From Moritella sp. 5 (GTDB lineage Bacteria > Pseudomonadota > Gammaproteobacteria > Enterobacterales > Moritellaceae), in the NCBI RefSeq assembly GCF_018219455.1, contig NZ_CP056122.1, positions 3,038,001 through 3,102,000 of the forward strand: 64,000 bases of DNA, in the 5' to 3' direction. Made by a program: the position numbers and the translations under genes. The notes beneath the pieces are model-generated. The model had not been told where the DNA came from, did no database searches, and saw nothing but the letters and a program-made list of their open reading frames with translations. This document shows positions 8,508 through 17,076 of this stretch, one piece after another (positions within the stretch are counted from its first letter, which is position 1; each line of letters begins with the position of its first letter).

Positions 8508-8984
8508 GTGCAACTAAAAAGATTTAGCAAGGAAGTCGCGAGTGAAATTATTACTTGGTTTCCTACTCAAAAACAATCACTTTTATGGGGTGGTAGAGTG
8601 TTTGGTTGGCCTATAGAGGCTAGCGAAATCATTGAACGAAGTAAACAGTCTAATCTTGAGTTTTATACTCTAGCTGATGGTAATGATGCTCTCGGTTTTA
8701 TTGAGCAGCAGAAAATCAGTGAAACCGAAATGCGTTTGTGCAGAATAGTTGTTTCCCCATACCATCGCGGCAAAGGTTTGGGTAAAAAACTAGTTCAGCT
8801 TTCACTGAATGAAATTCAGCAAAGAAGAACGTATAAAACAGTTACTTTAGGAGTGTTTACGGAAAACGTTTCGGCATACAACTGCTACAAGTCATTGGGG
8901 TTCGTAGCTATCGATAAAGAGCCAAAATTTAAAGAGTTTGGTGGTGAAAAATGGCCATGGGTTCAGATGGAAATTGCTTTATAA
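8508..8984 (+). CDS. GNAT-family N-acetyltransferase, integron cassette 2
   Basis: A 158-residue GNAT acetyltransferase. Acetyl-CoA motif A is visible as RIVVSPYHRGKGLGKKLVQ (about residues 81-99) and motif B as NVSAYNCYKSLGFV. The start is GTG with AAAGGG 7 bases upstream, directly after the attC1 core site. Substrate is unknown; such small acetyltransferases are frequent cassette cargo. It shares the cassette with the GFA gene 27 bp downstream, with no attC between them. Confidence 0.85.
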   Translation: MQLKRFSKEVASEIITWFPTQKQSLLWGGRVFGWPIEASEIIERSKQSNLEFYTLADGNDALGFIEQQKISETEMRLCRIVVSPYHRGKGLGKKLVQLSLNEIQQRRTYKTVTLGVFTENVSAYNCYKSLGFVAIDKEPKFKEFGGEKWPWVQMEIAL

Positions 8985-9011
8985 TAGTGTAAATTTAGCT
9001 AAGGATAACTA

Positions 9012-9419
9012 ATGTACAAAGGAAGTTGTTTGTGTGGCTCAATCCAGTTCTCATTGGACGGTAGTGTAACGGATATTATCCATTGTCACTGTTCGTTGTG
9101 CCGTAAGGCAAGCGGTAGCGCATATGCTACAAATGGTTTCATTGATGCCAAAGATTTAAAGCTAACTGACAGAGGTATCACGCTTACTTTTTACGAGAGC
9201 AGCGAGGGTAAACGAAAGTACTTTTGCAAAACCTGCGGAGCTCCGATTTATAGCTCAAATGCTCAATCTCCGAAAAGGTATCGCCTTCGTTTAGGCTCAT
9301 TGGATAGTGATATATTAGAACGTCCAATTTCTCACAATTTCGTCACCTCAAAGGCAAACTGGGAAAATTTGGATGCAGATCTTCCACGTAATGAGAAGCA
9401 CGAACTAGGTCGAAAGTAG
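9012..9419 (+). CDS. GFA/CENP-V domain protein, integron cassette 2
   Basis: A 135-residue protein of the GFA (glutathione-dependent formaldehyde-activating) domain family. Zinc-binding cysteines are present in the standard order: SCLCGSIQF, HCHCSLCRKASG and FCKTCGAPIYS. Members include S-hydroxymethylglutathione synthase-like enzymes, though most are uncharacterised. AAGGA precedes the ATG by 7-8 bases. Its stop is 15 bp before attC2, as expected for the last gene in a cassette. Confidence 0.88.
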   Translation: MYKGSCLCGSIQFSLDGSVTDIIHCHCSLCRKASGSAYATNGFIDAKDLKLTDRGITLTFYESSEGKRKYFCKTCGAPIYSSNAQSPKRYRLRLGSLDSDILERPISHNFVTSKANWENLDADLPRNEKHELGRK

Positions 9420-9434
9420 GCGCGGTCAGAATTC

Positions 9435-9534
9435 GCCTAACAAGTCATTAAATCAGGACAAATAACAGTAGGCTTTTGCTCCTACGTCGCTAATTTAGCC
9501 AACAATTATTTGCCTCTTAATGAGGCGTATATGC
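9435..9534 (+). other. attC site 2
   Basis: Left arm CCTAAC-aag-TCATTAA...CAAATAA pairs with the right arm, whose reverse complement reads ATATAC-gcc-TCATTAA-gaGG-CAAATAA; the seven-base TCATTAA blocks match exactly. The interior contains the GCTTTTGCTCC..GTCGCTAATTTAGCC segment of a marine attC type. The right core is GTATATG instead of GTTATAT, so this site may recombine poorly. Confidence 0.85.
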
Positions 9535-9557
9535 CAAAGGGAGAACGATGGAGCAAA

Positions 9558-9654
9558 GCTAACAAGTAGCAGCAACGGATTTATAAACCTGTCGTTTTGC
9601 ATAAAACCCGCAAAACAAGCGCCTGTTTCACAAGGCAGCTGTGCAGGCGTTAAC
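9558..9654 (+). other. attC site 3, near-empty cassette
   Basis: TAAC-aag-TAGCAGC at the left and the reverse complement of the right arm TAAC-gcc-TGCACAGC are partly matched, with a right core GTTAACT at 9649. Only about 30 bp separate it from attC2, with no gene beyond a four-codon ATG frame, so the cassette between is essentially empty. A decayed right half-attC (CAATTATTGCCTCT..ACTGAGG, 9658-9685) follows. Confidence 0.6.
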
Positions 9655-9711
9655 TCACAATTATTGCCTCTAACTGAGGTATTTCGCTTTAATTAGAAAT
9701 AACCGGATATC

Positions 9712-10044
9712 ATGTTTGAATTAAAAACAATCGCACTTTTTTTCGTTACAGCTATTGCTGAAATCATTGGCTGTTATTTACCATATCTTTGGCTTAAACA
9801 AGATAAGAGTATATTACTGCTAATTCCTGCTGCAGCAAGTCTTGCACTGTTTGCTTGGTTGCTATCTCTGCATCCTGAAGCGGCAGGTCGTGTTTATGCC
9901 GCATATGGTGGTGTCTACATTTTCGTCGCCATACTATGGCTCTGGGGAGTTGATGGTATTAAGCCAACTATGTGGGATATGATTGGCGCTTCAGTCGCGC
10001 TTGTTGGTATGGCTATTATTATGTTCGCACCTAGAGCCTCGTAA
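9712..10044 (+). CDS. YnfA/UPF0060 family small membrane protein
   Basis: A 110-residue inner-membrane protein with four predicted transmembrane helices, matching UPF0060 (YnfA): [25 protein letters not shown] and [22 protein letters not shown]. The fold is related to small multidrug resistance transporters, and efflux activity has been proposed for relatives. It follows attC3 and a decayed attC half, so it is probably the last cassette, but no attC follows its stop. Its last 54 bp overlap the convergent amidotransferase frame. Confidence 0.85.
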   Translation: MFELKTIALFFVTAIAEIIGCYLPYLWLKQDKSILLLIPAAASLALFAWLLSLHPEAAGRVYAAYGGVYIFVAILWLWGVDGIKPTMWDMIGASVALVGMAIIMFAPRAS

Positions 10045-10749
10045 CCTAGTCTGCTTTAAAAATGCTAATATCCACTTGGTAATGAGCTTATCATCGGCTT
10101 GATAGCTGAGTGATGCCATCGCTGATTCGATAGTATCGGCAGGGATAATATCACGGCGCTGCTCCATCAGCGCTGCAGAATATCGCGCAGTAAACTCTGG
10201 ATGCCCTTGCAAGCCAAGAAAGTGAGAGTCCACTTGGAACATGCTATACGGACAAAAATCATTGCTCATCAATACGGTTGCATTACGGGGTAACTTACAG
10301 ACTTGGTCTTGATGACAAACGACGAGCGCGATATTATCTTGCTTCGGCTGCATCCAGCCTTGCCCTGCTAGCACTTTAGCATGCGCAATCCCGACTCCCC
10401 ATCCCAGTGGGCTTTTTTCAACTTCCCCGCCGAGTGCTTTTGCCATGAGCTGATGACCAAAACAGATGCCGACCAAGCCTTTACGAGCGACATAAAGCGA
10501 ACGAATAAAGTCCTCCAGTTGGCGGATCCAAAAATCCTCATCGTTAACCCCCCATTTACTACCACTACAAACATACACATCACATTCATCAATATGTTGT
10601 GGAAGCTGGCCATCTATCACCAGATAAAAACGAAGTTCTAATACTTCATCAGTTTGCTTAAATAGCGTTTCAAACATAGACGCATAATTACCAAAATTAG
10701 GCTGTAAGCTCTCTCGTACATCATCACATTGTAGGATACCGACTTTCAT
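9991..10749 (-). CDS. Class I glutamine amidotransferase (gamma-glutamyl hydrolase-like)
   Basis: A 252-residue stand-alone class I glutamine amidotransferase. The nucleophile elbow is [15 protein letters not shown] (Cys near residue 97), and the His/Glu pair is in LQGHPEF. It is the last gene of the operon starting at 14786 and starts 20 bp after the iron-ADH stop, with GGAGG 7 bases before ATG 10749. In the proposed pathway it removes the gamma-glutamyl group at the end. Its last about 17 codons are read antisense to the ynfA cassette gene and look non-native; family members normally end near FLKQ. Confidence 0.85.
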   Translation of the reverse strand: MKVGILQCDDVRESLQPNFGNYASMFETLFKQTDEVLELRFYLVIDGQLPQHIDECDVYVCSGSKWGVNDEDFWIRQLEDFIRSLYVARKGLVGICFGHQLMAKALGGEVEKSPLGWGVGIAHAKVLAGQGWMQPKQDNIALVVCHQDQVCKLPRNATVLMSNDFCPYSMFQVDSHFLGLQGHPEFTARYSAALMEQRRDIIPADTIESAMASLSYQADDKLITKWILAFLKQTRLRGSRCEHNNSHTNKRD

Positions 10750-10768
10750 TCCCTTACCTCCATACTGG

Positions 10769-11944
10769 TCACACGTACAAGTCGCCATGTATCGCTGACA
10801 AGTAAATATCGGCGTATTGCTGCGCATCAAGTTTAATAGGATTACTACCTGCCGATGGGTCTTTCGCAGCCATAATGCCGATTTCAATTACACGCTCAGC
10901 ATCAATACCAATCTCACCCAGAGAATGAGGTATATCAAGTTGCTTACGCAGCGTTAATACCCAGTCTATAAAACTATCAAAGTCAGACTCTTCCAACTCT
11001 AGGTAACGACTTAAACGCGTTAGCTTAACTTCAATGGCAGTGCGATTCGCCTTTAAAACGTAAGGCATTAAGATAGCGTTTACTAAACCATGATGACTAT
11101 CGTAAAGCGCTCCGATAGGATGAGCGAGCGCATGCATGCCGCCAAGACCTCGCTGAAAAGCCGTTGATCCCATCGTCGAGGCTGCCATCATTTGCATTCT
11201 TGCTTCCAGATCCTGGCCATTTTCTACGGCGCGCGGTAGATATTCTTTAATTAGACGGATAGCCTCTAGTGCAATACCTTCCGCCATAGGGTGATAAGCA
11301 TTAGCACAATATGCTTCTAAGGCATGGGACAATGCGTCCATCCCCGTTGTTGCGGTTAACGCAGCAGGTAAACCAACACTCAATTGAGGGTCTAAAATAA
11401 CAACGGCTGGCAACATATTAGGATGAAAAATAATGCGCTTAATGTGATGCTCACTATCAGTGATCACCGAGGCGCGTCCTACTTCTGAACCAGTGCCTGA
11501 TGTAGTTGGTACTGCGACAACAGGTGCCATACTTTCAGTATGCACGTTTAACCAGTTATCACCCACATCTTCAAAGTCCCAGAGAGGACGATCTTGGCCT
11601 ACCATCAAGGCCACAGCTTTAGCAGCATCAAGTGCAGAACCACCACCAAATGCGATGACACCATCATGCTCGCCACGCCAGTATGCACTCACCCCATCGG
11701 TGACGTTTTCACCTGTTGGATTCCCCTTAATCTGTGAAAAAATACCACACCTTAAGCCTGCTTGCTGGCAATTGGCTAACGCAGCTTGCACTATAGCTAA
11801 GTCAGCTAGACCCGGATCGGTAATTAATAACGGCGATTTCATACCCAACTCTTGGCAAGTGGCCGGAAGTTCTTTAATGCGACCAATACCTGTGCGAATA
11901 GCGGTGGGATAATGCCAATTAGCAGTAAATTGATTAAGTTCCAT
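10769..11944 (-). CDS. Iron-containing alcohol dehydrogenase
   Basis: A 391-residue group III (iron-containing) alcohol dehydrogenase. Visible are the NAD-binding FGGGSALDAAK, the TTSGTGSEV loop, and the metal-ligand blocks GMDALSHALEAY and HALAHPIGALYDSHHG. It is in an operon behind a glutamine-synthetase-like ligase and an aldehyde dehydrogenase. The combination suggests oxidation of the hydroxyl end of a gamma-glutamylated amino alcohol to the aldehyde; this is inference from context. AGGAGA is five bases before the ATG. Confidence 0.9.
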   Translation of the reverse strand: MELNQFTANWHYPTAIRTGIGRIKELPATCQELGMKSPLLITDPGLADLAIVQAALANCQQAGLRCGIFSQIKGNPTGENVTDGVSAYWRGEHDGVIAFGGGSALDAAKAVALMVGQDRPLWDFEDVGDNWLNVHTESMAPVVAVPTTSGTGSEVGRASVITDSEHHIKRIIFHPNMLPAVVILDPQLSVGLPAALTATTGMDALSHALEAYCANAYHPMAEGIALEAIRLIKEYLPRAVENGQDLEARMQMMAASTMGSTAFQRGLGGMHALAHPIGALYDSHHGLVNAILMPYVLKANRTAIEVKLTRLSRYLELEESDFDSFIDWVLTLRKQLDIPHSLGEIGIDAERVIEIGIMAAKDPSAGSNPIKLDAQQYADIYLSAIHGDLYV

Positions 11945-12000
11945 GACTTCTCCTTACAGCGAAACCTTGCCAAACCCTGTATTGAAAACGGGTGTAAAAA

Positions 12001-13401
12001 CTATTGTAAAATTTTAATGTGGAATGATTTCGGACGCGTTAACGACTCATAACCTAATGTTGATAAAGTACAGCCCCGTCCCGAATTCTTCACCCCCGTC
12101 CACGCTAATGCAGGATCGAGGTAGTCACAACGATTAACAAAGAAAGTGCCCGTTTCGAGTTGCTCGCCAATCGCGATAGCGGTCTCAATATCTTGAGTAA
12201 ATACCGATGCAGTGAGACCGAACTCAGAATCATTCATTAACCATATCGCTTCTTCATCACTCTCTACTTTCATAATGCCAACGACAGGACCAAAACTTTC
12301 TTCGGTCATCACCCGCATTTGGTGATTAACATTGGTTAATAGTTGCGGAGCTAGGTAAGGCGTACCGACTTCATCCAGCGGAAAGTCACCTGTATTTATA
12401 TGCGCAACAGCCCCTTTAGAAATGGCATCTTGTACTTGTGAACGCACAAAATCAGCCGCTGACGCTTTTACCACAGGCCCTAATGTGGTGTTAATATCAT
12501 CAGGTCGCCCAAGCTGATAACCTTTAACTAGATCCACAGACTTACGGACAAATTCGTCAAACACGCGTCGATCTACATAGATACGCTCGATAGCACAGCA
12601 AGACTGTCCGGAATTGAAAAAAGCACCATCGATGCAAGTTGCGACCGCATGCTCGATATCCGCATCTGCACGAACATAAGCGGGATCTTTACCCCCTAGC
12701 TCTAAACCAACACCAATAAAACGCCCACAACTTGCGCTTTCAACCATGGTTCCACCAACCACTGAGCCAGTAAAAGCCACATAATCAATTCGACTATCCT
12801 TGATTACCGCTTCGGTATCTGCATGACTAAGATGTAAATATTGGAATACGCCATCCGGTAAACCGGCTTTTTGAAAAGCATTGAATAATTGCTCTGCGCA
12901 TAATGGCGTCTGCGCGGAATGCTTTAATACCACACTATTCCCCGCCATGATGGCTGGCATAATGGCATTAATCGACGTGAGATAAGGATAATTCCACGGT
13001 GCGACAACAAAGACAGCCCCTAATGCTTCGCGTTTGATATAACGCCGGAGCCCTGTTTTTTCTGGCAGCTGAATAGTCGCTAAGGCTTCATCTGCGGCAT
13101 CAATCATATAACGAGCACGCTCGGCTAAACCCGCGACTTCACCCCGTGCATATTGAATTGGACGTCCCATCATCCAACAGAGTTCATTTGCAATCTCGTC
13201 TTCATTAGCAACGAAAGCATCGACCATTTGATGGCAGATCGCAGCACGTTCTTGCAGGGTAACATGGTGCCAATTAGCTTGAGCCACAACCGCCTTTTGC
13301 AAAATATCATTAACGTCTTCGCTACTGGCGAGAACACGCTCAACGTAAACAGAGTTATCGATGGGTGAATAAGTTTGCTGTAGCTGCCTTTTGCTCGTCA
13401 T
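12001..13401 (-). CDS. NAD(P)-dependent aldehyde dehydrogenase
   Basis: A 466-residue aldehyde dehydrogenase superfamily member. The cofactor-binding VVAPWNYPYL, the general base glutamate in LELGGKDPAYV, and the catalytic cysteine in NSGQSCCAIERIYV are all present. It begins 14 bp after the ligase stop and is followed by the iron-ADH, so it would take the aldehyde made by that enzyme to the acid. GGGAGA lies 11 bases upstream of the ATG. No cysteine replacement or truncation is seen. Confidence 0.93.
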   Translation of the reverse strand: MTSKRQLQQTYSPIDNSVYVERVLASSEDVNDILQKAVVAQANWHHVTLQERAAICHQMVDAFVANEDEIANELCWMMGRPIQYARGEVAGLAERARYMIDAADEALATIQLPEKTGLRRYIKREALGAVFVVAPWNYPYLTSINAIMPAIMAGNSVVLKHSAQTPLCAEQLFNAFQKAGLPDGVFQYLHLSHADTEAVIKDSRIDYVAFTGSVVGGTMVESASCGRFIGVGLELGGKDPAYVRADADIEHAVATCIDGAFFNSGQSCCAIERIYVDRRVFDEFVRKSVDLVKGYQLGRPDDINTTLGPVVKASAADFVRSQVQDAISKGAVAHINTGDFPLDEVGTPYLAPQLLTNVNHQMRVMTEESFGPVVGIMKVESDEEAIWLMNDSEFGLTASVFTQDIETAIAIGEQLETGTFFVNRCDYLDPALAWTGVKNSGRGCTLSTLGYESLTRPKSFHIKILQ

Positions 13402-13415
13402 TATCTGAGTTCTCC

Positions 13416-14786
13416 CTAGATAATTTCAAAATAACGTTCGAGTTCCCAATCAGTCACCTGTTTTCTAAATTCACGTTCTTCCCATTCACGGGTAGCGGCA
13501 TAATGCAGTACAAATGCTTGGCCAAATAGTTCTTTGGCCGCTTCGGAACGTTTTAATTTACGCGCAGCATCAAACAGTGTTCGCGGTAGAGATAACGCTT
13601 CTGAATGGTCTTGCTCATACGCATTCCCTTTTACTTGTGCATGAGGTTCAAGTTTATTCTCTATACCCAGTAGACCAGACGCTAATGCGGCAGCGAGTGC
13701 AAGATAAGGATTCGCATCTGCGGATCCTAGACGGTACTCAATACGTTGAGATGTTGCCGAGCCAGGAATAACCCGCAGTGCTGTGGTGCGATTTTCTACG
13801 CCCCAAGTGGCATCGAGCGGTGCCCATAACCCCGGGACCATACGGCTATAGCTGTTTACCGTAGGTGCGATCATCGATAAGAACTCAGGCATGTATTTTT
13901 GCTGCCCAGCCAGGAAGTGACGTTGAGTATCACTCATGTTGTACGCCTTATTGGGATCGTGAAACACCGCTTTACCATTTTTGTCTTTTAACGATATATG
14001 AATGTGACCACTTTGCCCCGGCCAATCACTGGACCACTTAGCCATGAAGGTAGCCATCAGGTTATTACGTTGTGCCCAGACTTTAATAAAGGTTTTGAAT
14101 AATGCCGCTTTATCTGCCGCATTTTGCGCGCCATCATAAGCAATAGCCGCCTCTAATACCCCCGGACCTGTTTCGGTATGCAGACTCTCTAATGGGAAAT
14201 CCATCTCTTCACCTAGCGCCATGATTTGATGATGTAAGTCAGCATGAACGGAATTACGAATTATGGAATAGCCAAAGCAATCGGGGGTGAGTGGAGTTAA
14301 GTTTTTATAACCTTTTTCTCGCACTGATTCAGGCGTCTCTTTAAACATGAAGAACTCATATTCGAATGCAGCAGTGACATCGAATCCCATACGGTCTGCA
14401 CGCTCTAATACGCGACGTAAGGTACCTCGGGGACAAACAGCTTCAGCTTGGTCACGAAACTCGGCAATGAATAGCAACATATCGCCTTCGGCAGGTAAAT
14501 GACGACAAGTCTCGGGTAAAATACGCACAGGTGCATCAGGGTAGCCAGTATGCCAGCCCGTATATTCAACATTATCGTAAAGCTGATCTTTTGAATCCCA
14601 GCCTAAAATCACATCACAAAAAGAAAAACCATTATCGAGAGAAGAGAAGAATTTCTCTTTGCTCATATATTTACCGCGCATGACACCATCTGCATCAAAC
14701 AGACCCACTTTCACATGGCTTAGACCTCGCTGCTCAATAATATGTTTTGCATCGGCAACGGTCTTTACTTCTCTTGGACTGAGCAT
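13416..14786 (-). CDS. Glutamine-synthetase-like gamma-glutamyl-amide ligase (PuuA/IpuC/GlnA4 type)
   Basis: A 456-residue glutamine-synthetase homologue of the type that joins glutamate to an amine (PuuA, IpuC, GlnA4). Active-site landmarks include FEYEFFMFK, ETGPGVLEAAI, GQSGHIHISL and the R-rich NRTTALRVIP/RIEYRLGSADANPYL segment. First gene of the operon ligase-ALDH-ADH-amidotransferase, where no FAD amine oxidase (PuuB) is present but an alcohol dehydrogenase is, so an amino alcohol such as ethanolamine is a likelier substrate than putrescine. The adenylylation-site tyrosine motif of ordinary GlnA is not seen. AGGA is well placed before the ATG. Confidence 0.87.
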   Translation of the reverse strand: MLSPREVKTVADAKHIIEQRGLSHVKVGLFDADGVMRGKYMSKEKFFSSLDNGFSFCDVILGWDSKDQLYDNVEYTGWHTGYPDAPVRILPETCRHLPAEGDMLLFIAEFRDQAEAVCPRGTLRRVLERADRMGFDVTAAFEYEFFMFKETPESVREKGYKNLTPLTPDCFGYSIIRNSVHADLHHQIMALGEEMDFPLESLHTETGPGVLEAAIAYDGAQNAADKAALFKTFIKVWAQRNNLMATFMAKWSSDWPGQSGHIHISLKDKNGKAVFHDPNKAYNMSDTQRHFLAGQQKYMPEFLSMIAPTVNSYSRMVPGLWAPLDATWGVENRTTALRVIPGSATSQRIEYRLGSADANPYLALAAALASGLLGIENKLEPHAQVKGNAYEQDHSEALSLPRTLFDAARKLKRSEAAKELFGQAFVLHYAATREWEEREFRKQVTDWELERYFEII

Positions 14787-14942
14787 AATACATCCTTATA
14801 TTACAAGCCTATTACGGCTATGCTTAATAATCTGTGACTGCATTATTCTTAGTATAGGAAGTGTAAGTGGGTTGTGATGAATAGATCTCATCATATTTAA
14901 CAAAAACTAGCTATTTAACAATTTTAAAAACCGTTTTAGCGC

Positions 14943-15893
14943 TTAGTCGTCCTCTAAAAACAAAACCTCTATCGGGTTAAATAGATGACCATGGCTATAC
15001 CAGAGAGACCAAATACCAATGTCGTAACCATATATCAGCGTCACTTGAATTAAGTTTCTATCCGTCGAATCAGGGTAAGTGTTAGCAACCACCTGCGCTA
15101 ATTTTTCAGCAAATGCTCTGTCATCGACAACATTTTCATTGAGGTAAACACTGGCCTTTACATACGTTGTAATACGCGTTTTAGCATTCGTAGACATCGT
15201 TTTTTTCGTACTGTCAGTAATACCGACATATTTAACCGGTAGGATACTGTTTAGTGCTTCTTGAGTAGATAATAGGCTTTTAAATTGCTCTGATTGATCT
15301 ACGTTAGAAACAAATGCAGGTGCAAATCCTGCCATAATGAAAACGCCAGATACAAGTATTAAGTGGAGTTTCCAAACCTTATCCGTGTCTTTTGGCGATG
15401 CAGAAGCGTTAACAACATATGTGCCAACCACTAAGTCATGCAAAGACTGTCGAGTTGCGCGGTTAAAAACATAAAGATAGATAATTGCGAAAAAGCCACC
15501 AAATAACAAAATGGAGAAAGGATATATTAAGTAGGTAAGTAAATCATAATTATAAATTTGTGCTCCATTTACAAAGAATGGCACTGCAAGAATGCTATAT
15601 CTAAGCATTGATTTAGGTACATTAATGGTTTGATTAGAAGCATCAACAACTTTTATTTTAAATGCTTTCTTACCAAAAGTTTGCCCATTAAACATGGCGC
15701 TATTCATCATTCCAAAATAAATCATAGCGATACTAAAACCGATTAATTTACCCCAACCTCCTATTTGAACAAAAGTGCTTTCGAAAAAGAAACCTAAAGC
15801 AACACCAATACTCCCTAATATGAGGGAATCGACGAGCAAAGCTCCTATTCGAGTCCAAAATCCGCAAATCCATTTGTCTTGTACTTCGTCCAA
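14943..15893 (-). CDS. RDD-family membrane protein
   Basis: A 316-residue protein with an RDD domain: GFWTRIGALLVDSLIL at the N-terminus carries the Arg and Asp of the name, followed by membrane helices, GQTFGKKAFKIKVVD and RQSLHDLVVGTYVV. Residues from about 165 form another hydrophobic helix and an extra C-terminal periplasmic-like domain of about 125 residues with no recognised motif, longer than a plain RDD protein. Function is unknown. The start codon is TTG at 15893, with AAGGA about 8 bases upstream. Confidence 0.8.
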   Translation of the reverse strand: MDEVQDKWICGFWTRIGALLVDSLILGSIGVALGFFFESTFVQIGGWGKLIGFSIAMIYFGMMNSAMFNGQTFGKKAFKIKVVDASNQTINVPKSMLRYSILAVPFFVNGAQIYNYDLLTYLIYPFSILLFGGFFAIIYLYVFNRATRQSLHDLVVGTYVVNASASPKDTDKVWKLHLILVSGVFIMAGFAPAFVSNVDQSEQFKSLLSTQEALNSILPVKYVGITDSTKKTMSTNAKTRITTYVKASVYLNENVVDDRAFAEKLAQVVANTYPDSTDRNLIQVTLIYGYDIGIWSLWYSHGHLFNPIEVLFLEDD

Positions 15894-16157
15894 AATTTAA
15901 TCCTTATTAACCTATTTATCGCTATTTTATATTACAACGACTGTGAGAAAGTGTTCATTGCTGTCATTTACTAACAAGCTAAATATAGGTTTGATTTTAT
16001 TAGTATTTTTACTAAATGAAAATAACAAGAAGACTGTTTACAGACAAACTGTGACCAATACGATAAACAATAGGATGATCGTGCGTAAAAACACAAAGTA
16101 TAATTAGAACGGCGAGGCCGACGATATCAGTATAGGGCTTGAAGGTATGTGATAGGA

Positions 16158-16193
16158 CAAAAAAAATGGCGAACCCATTAAGGTTCGCCATTC
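16158..16193 (-). terminator. Rho-independent terminator of the csp gene
   Basis: Stem AATGGCGAACC / GGTTCGCCATT with a six-base loop, followed on the minus strand by a run of eight U residues. Confidence 0.85.
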
Positions 16194-16238
16194 TTTAATA
16201 TTTGTTCAGCTCAGTATTAGAACTGACTACATAGCAAA

Positions 16239-16445
16239 TTAAAGTGCTACGATGTTTTCAGCGTTCGGGCCTTTTTGACCTTCGCCGATAGTGAATTCAA
16301 CTTTTTGGCCTTCAGCTAAAGTTTTGAAACCTTCGCTAGCGATAGCGCTAAAGTGAGCGAATAAATCTGGGCCATTTTCTTGCTCGATGAAACCAAAACC
16401 TTTAGCTTCGTTAAACCACTTAACCGTACCTTGAACTTTAGACAT
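16239..16445 (-). CDS. CspA-family cold shock protein
   Basis: A 68-residue single cold-shock domain protein that binds single-stranded nucleic acid and melts RNA structure. RNP1 (KGFGFI) and RNP2 (DLFAHF, with Ala in place of the usual Val/His position) are present. A strong terminator follows at 16158-16193. An about 150 bp AT-rich leader region lies upstream, in keeping with the long 5' leaders of csp messages, though no cold-box was assigned. Confidence 0.95.
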   Translation of the reverse strand: MSKVQGTVKWFNEAKGFGFIEQENGPDLFAHFSAIASEGFKTLAEGQKVEFTIGEGQKGPNAENIVAL

Positions 16446-17076
16446 AATAATATCCTGTAATCTTAATGTTAAATTGCCTTAATAGGCTTGAATAGCGTAC
16501 AAAAATCTGGAACTTAAAAACTGCAGAGCGAGGTATTATGAATAAAACAACGAAATGGAGAATGTAAACAAAAGGCTTTCTTGCTGAGGCAGCACTTTAT
16601 AGAATATTTAAAAAAAGTCAAAGGTATTTATAAAATAAATAATGCGCTACCTGTAAACATTTACTTGCACCTCTGTATATTCTACGACATTTTCAGCTAG
16701 CCCAAAGCGCTAATCTAGTCTTATACCCAAGTTACTTCAAGATGCTATATCAGAGACGAGCAGGGATATTCAAGGCATGAAGTCGAGGATTCCTTCTTTC
16801 GGTTTGCTGATTGTGCATCTCGAGGTAGCTTGGGTATATATACAAATATAATAAGGTTTAGCTTTTTTAGAACGATTACCGACTTTAGGGAACCATTTTT
16901 ATTATTCGTTTGTATTTAATGATAAATTTGATACTGTTTCCAATATTGGAGTTGGATTCGCTTTATACGAAATTTAGTATCATAAGCAGTTCAACTTAGC
17001 GGTGTAGAGCCCCCTGCTTTAATCAATTATCTTTTGCCCGTTATTAGGGCGTAATGCAATTAAGGATTATATTCAT
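16446..17076. other. 631 bp gene-free region: csp leader and MITE-like repeat
   Basis: The right side of the csp gene is AT-rich leader DNA. The middle holds the inverted-repeat element listed at 16722-16838. The rest (16850-17060) is AT-rich with no reading frame or structure that I can support. Confidence 0.5.
16722..16838. repeat. MITE-like element with terminal inverted repeats
   Basis: A 117 bp unit bounded by TATACCCAAG-TTACTTCAAGATGC at the left and, on the other strand, TATACCCAAG-CTACCTCGAGATGC at the right (20 of 24 matching). No coding capacity. This end sequence resembles short dispersed repeats of Vibrio/Shewanella-type genomes; only one copy was noticed here. Confidence 0.6.

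Noticed and set aside
8090-10044. Prophage or genomic island with attachment sites
   Set aside because: No phage genes, tRNA or direct repeats; the attC pattern explains the region better.
10750-10887. A 46-residue N-terminal extension of the amidotransferase
   Set aside because: It overlaps the iron-ADH coding end, and GGAGG before ATG 10749 gives the family-like start MKVGILQ.
10769-14786. Putrescine (Puu) pathway
   Set aside because: No PuuB amine oxidase; an alcohol dehydrogenase is present in its place, which fits an amino alcohol.
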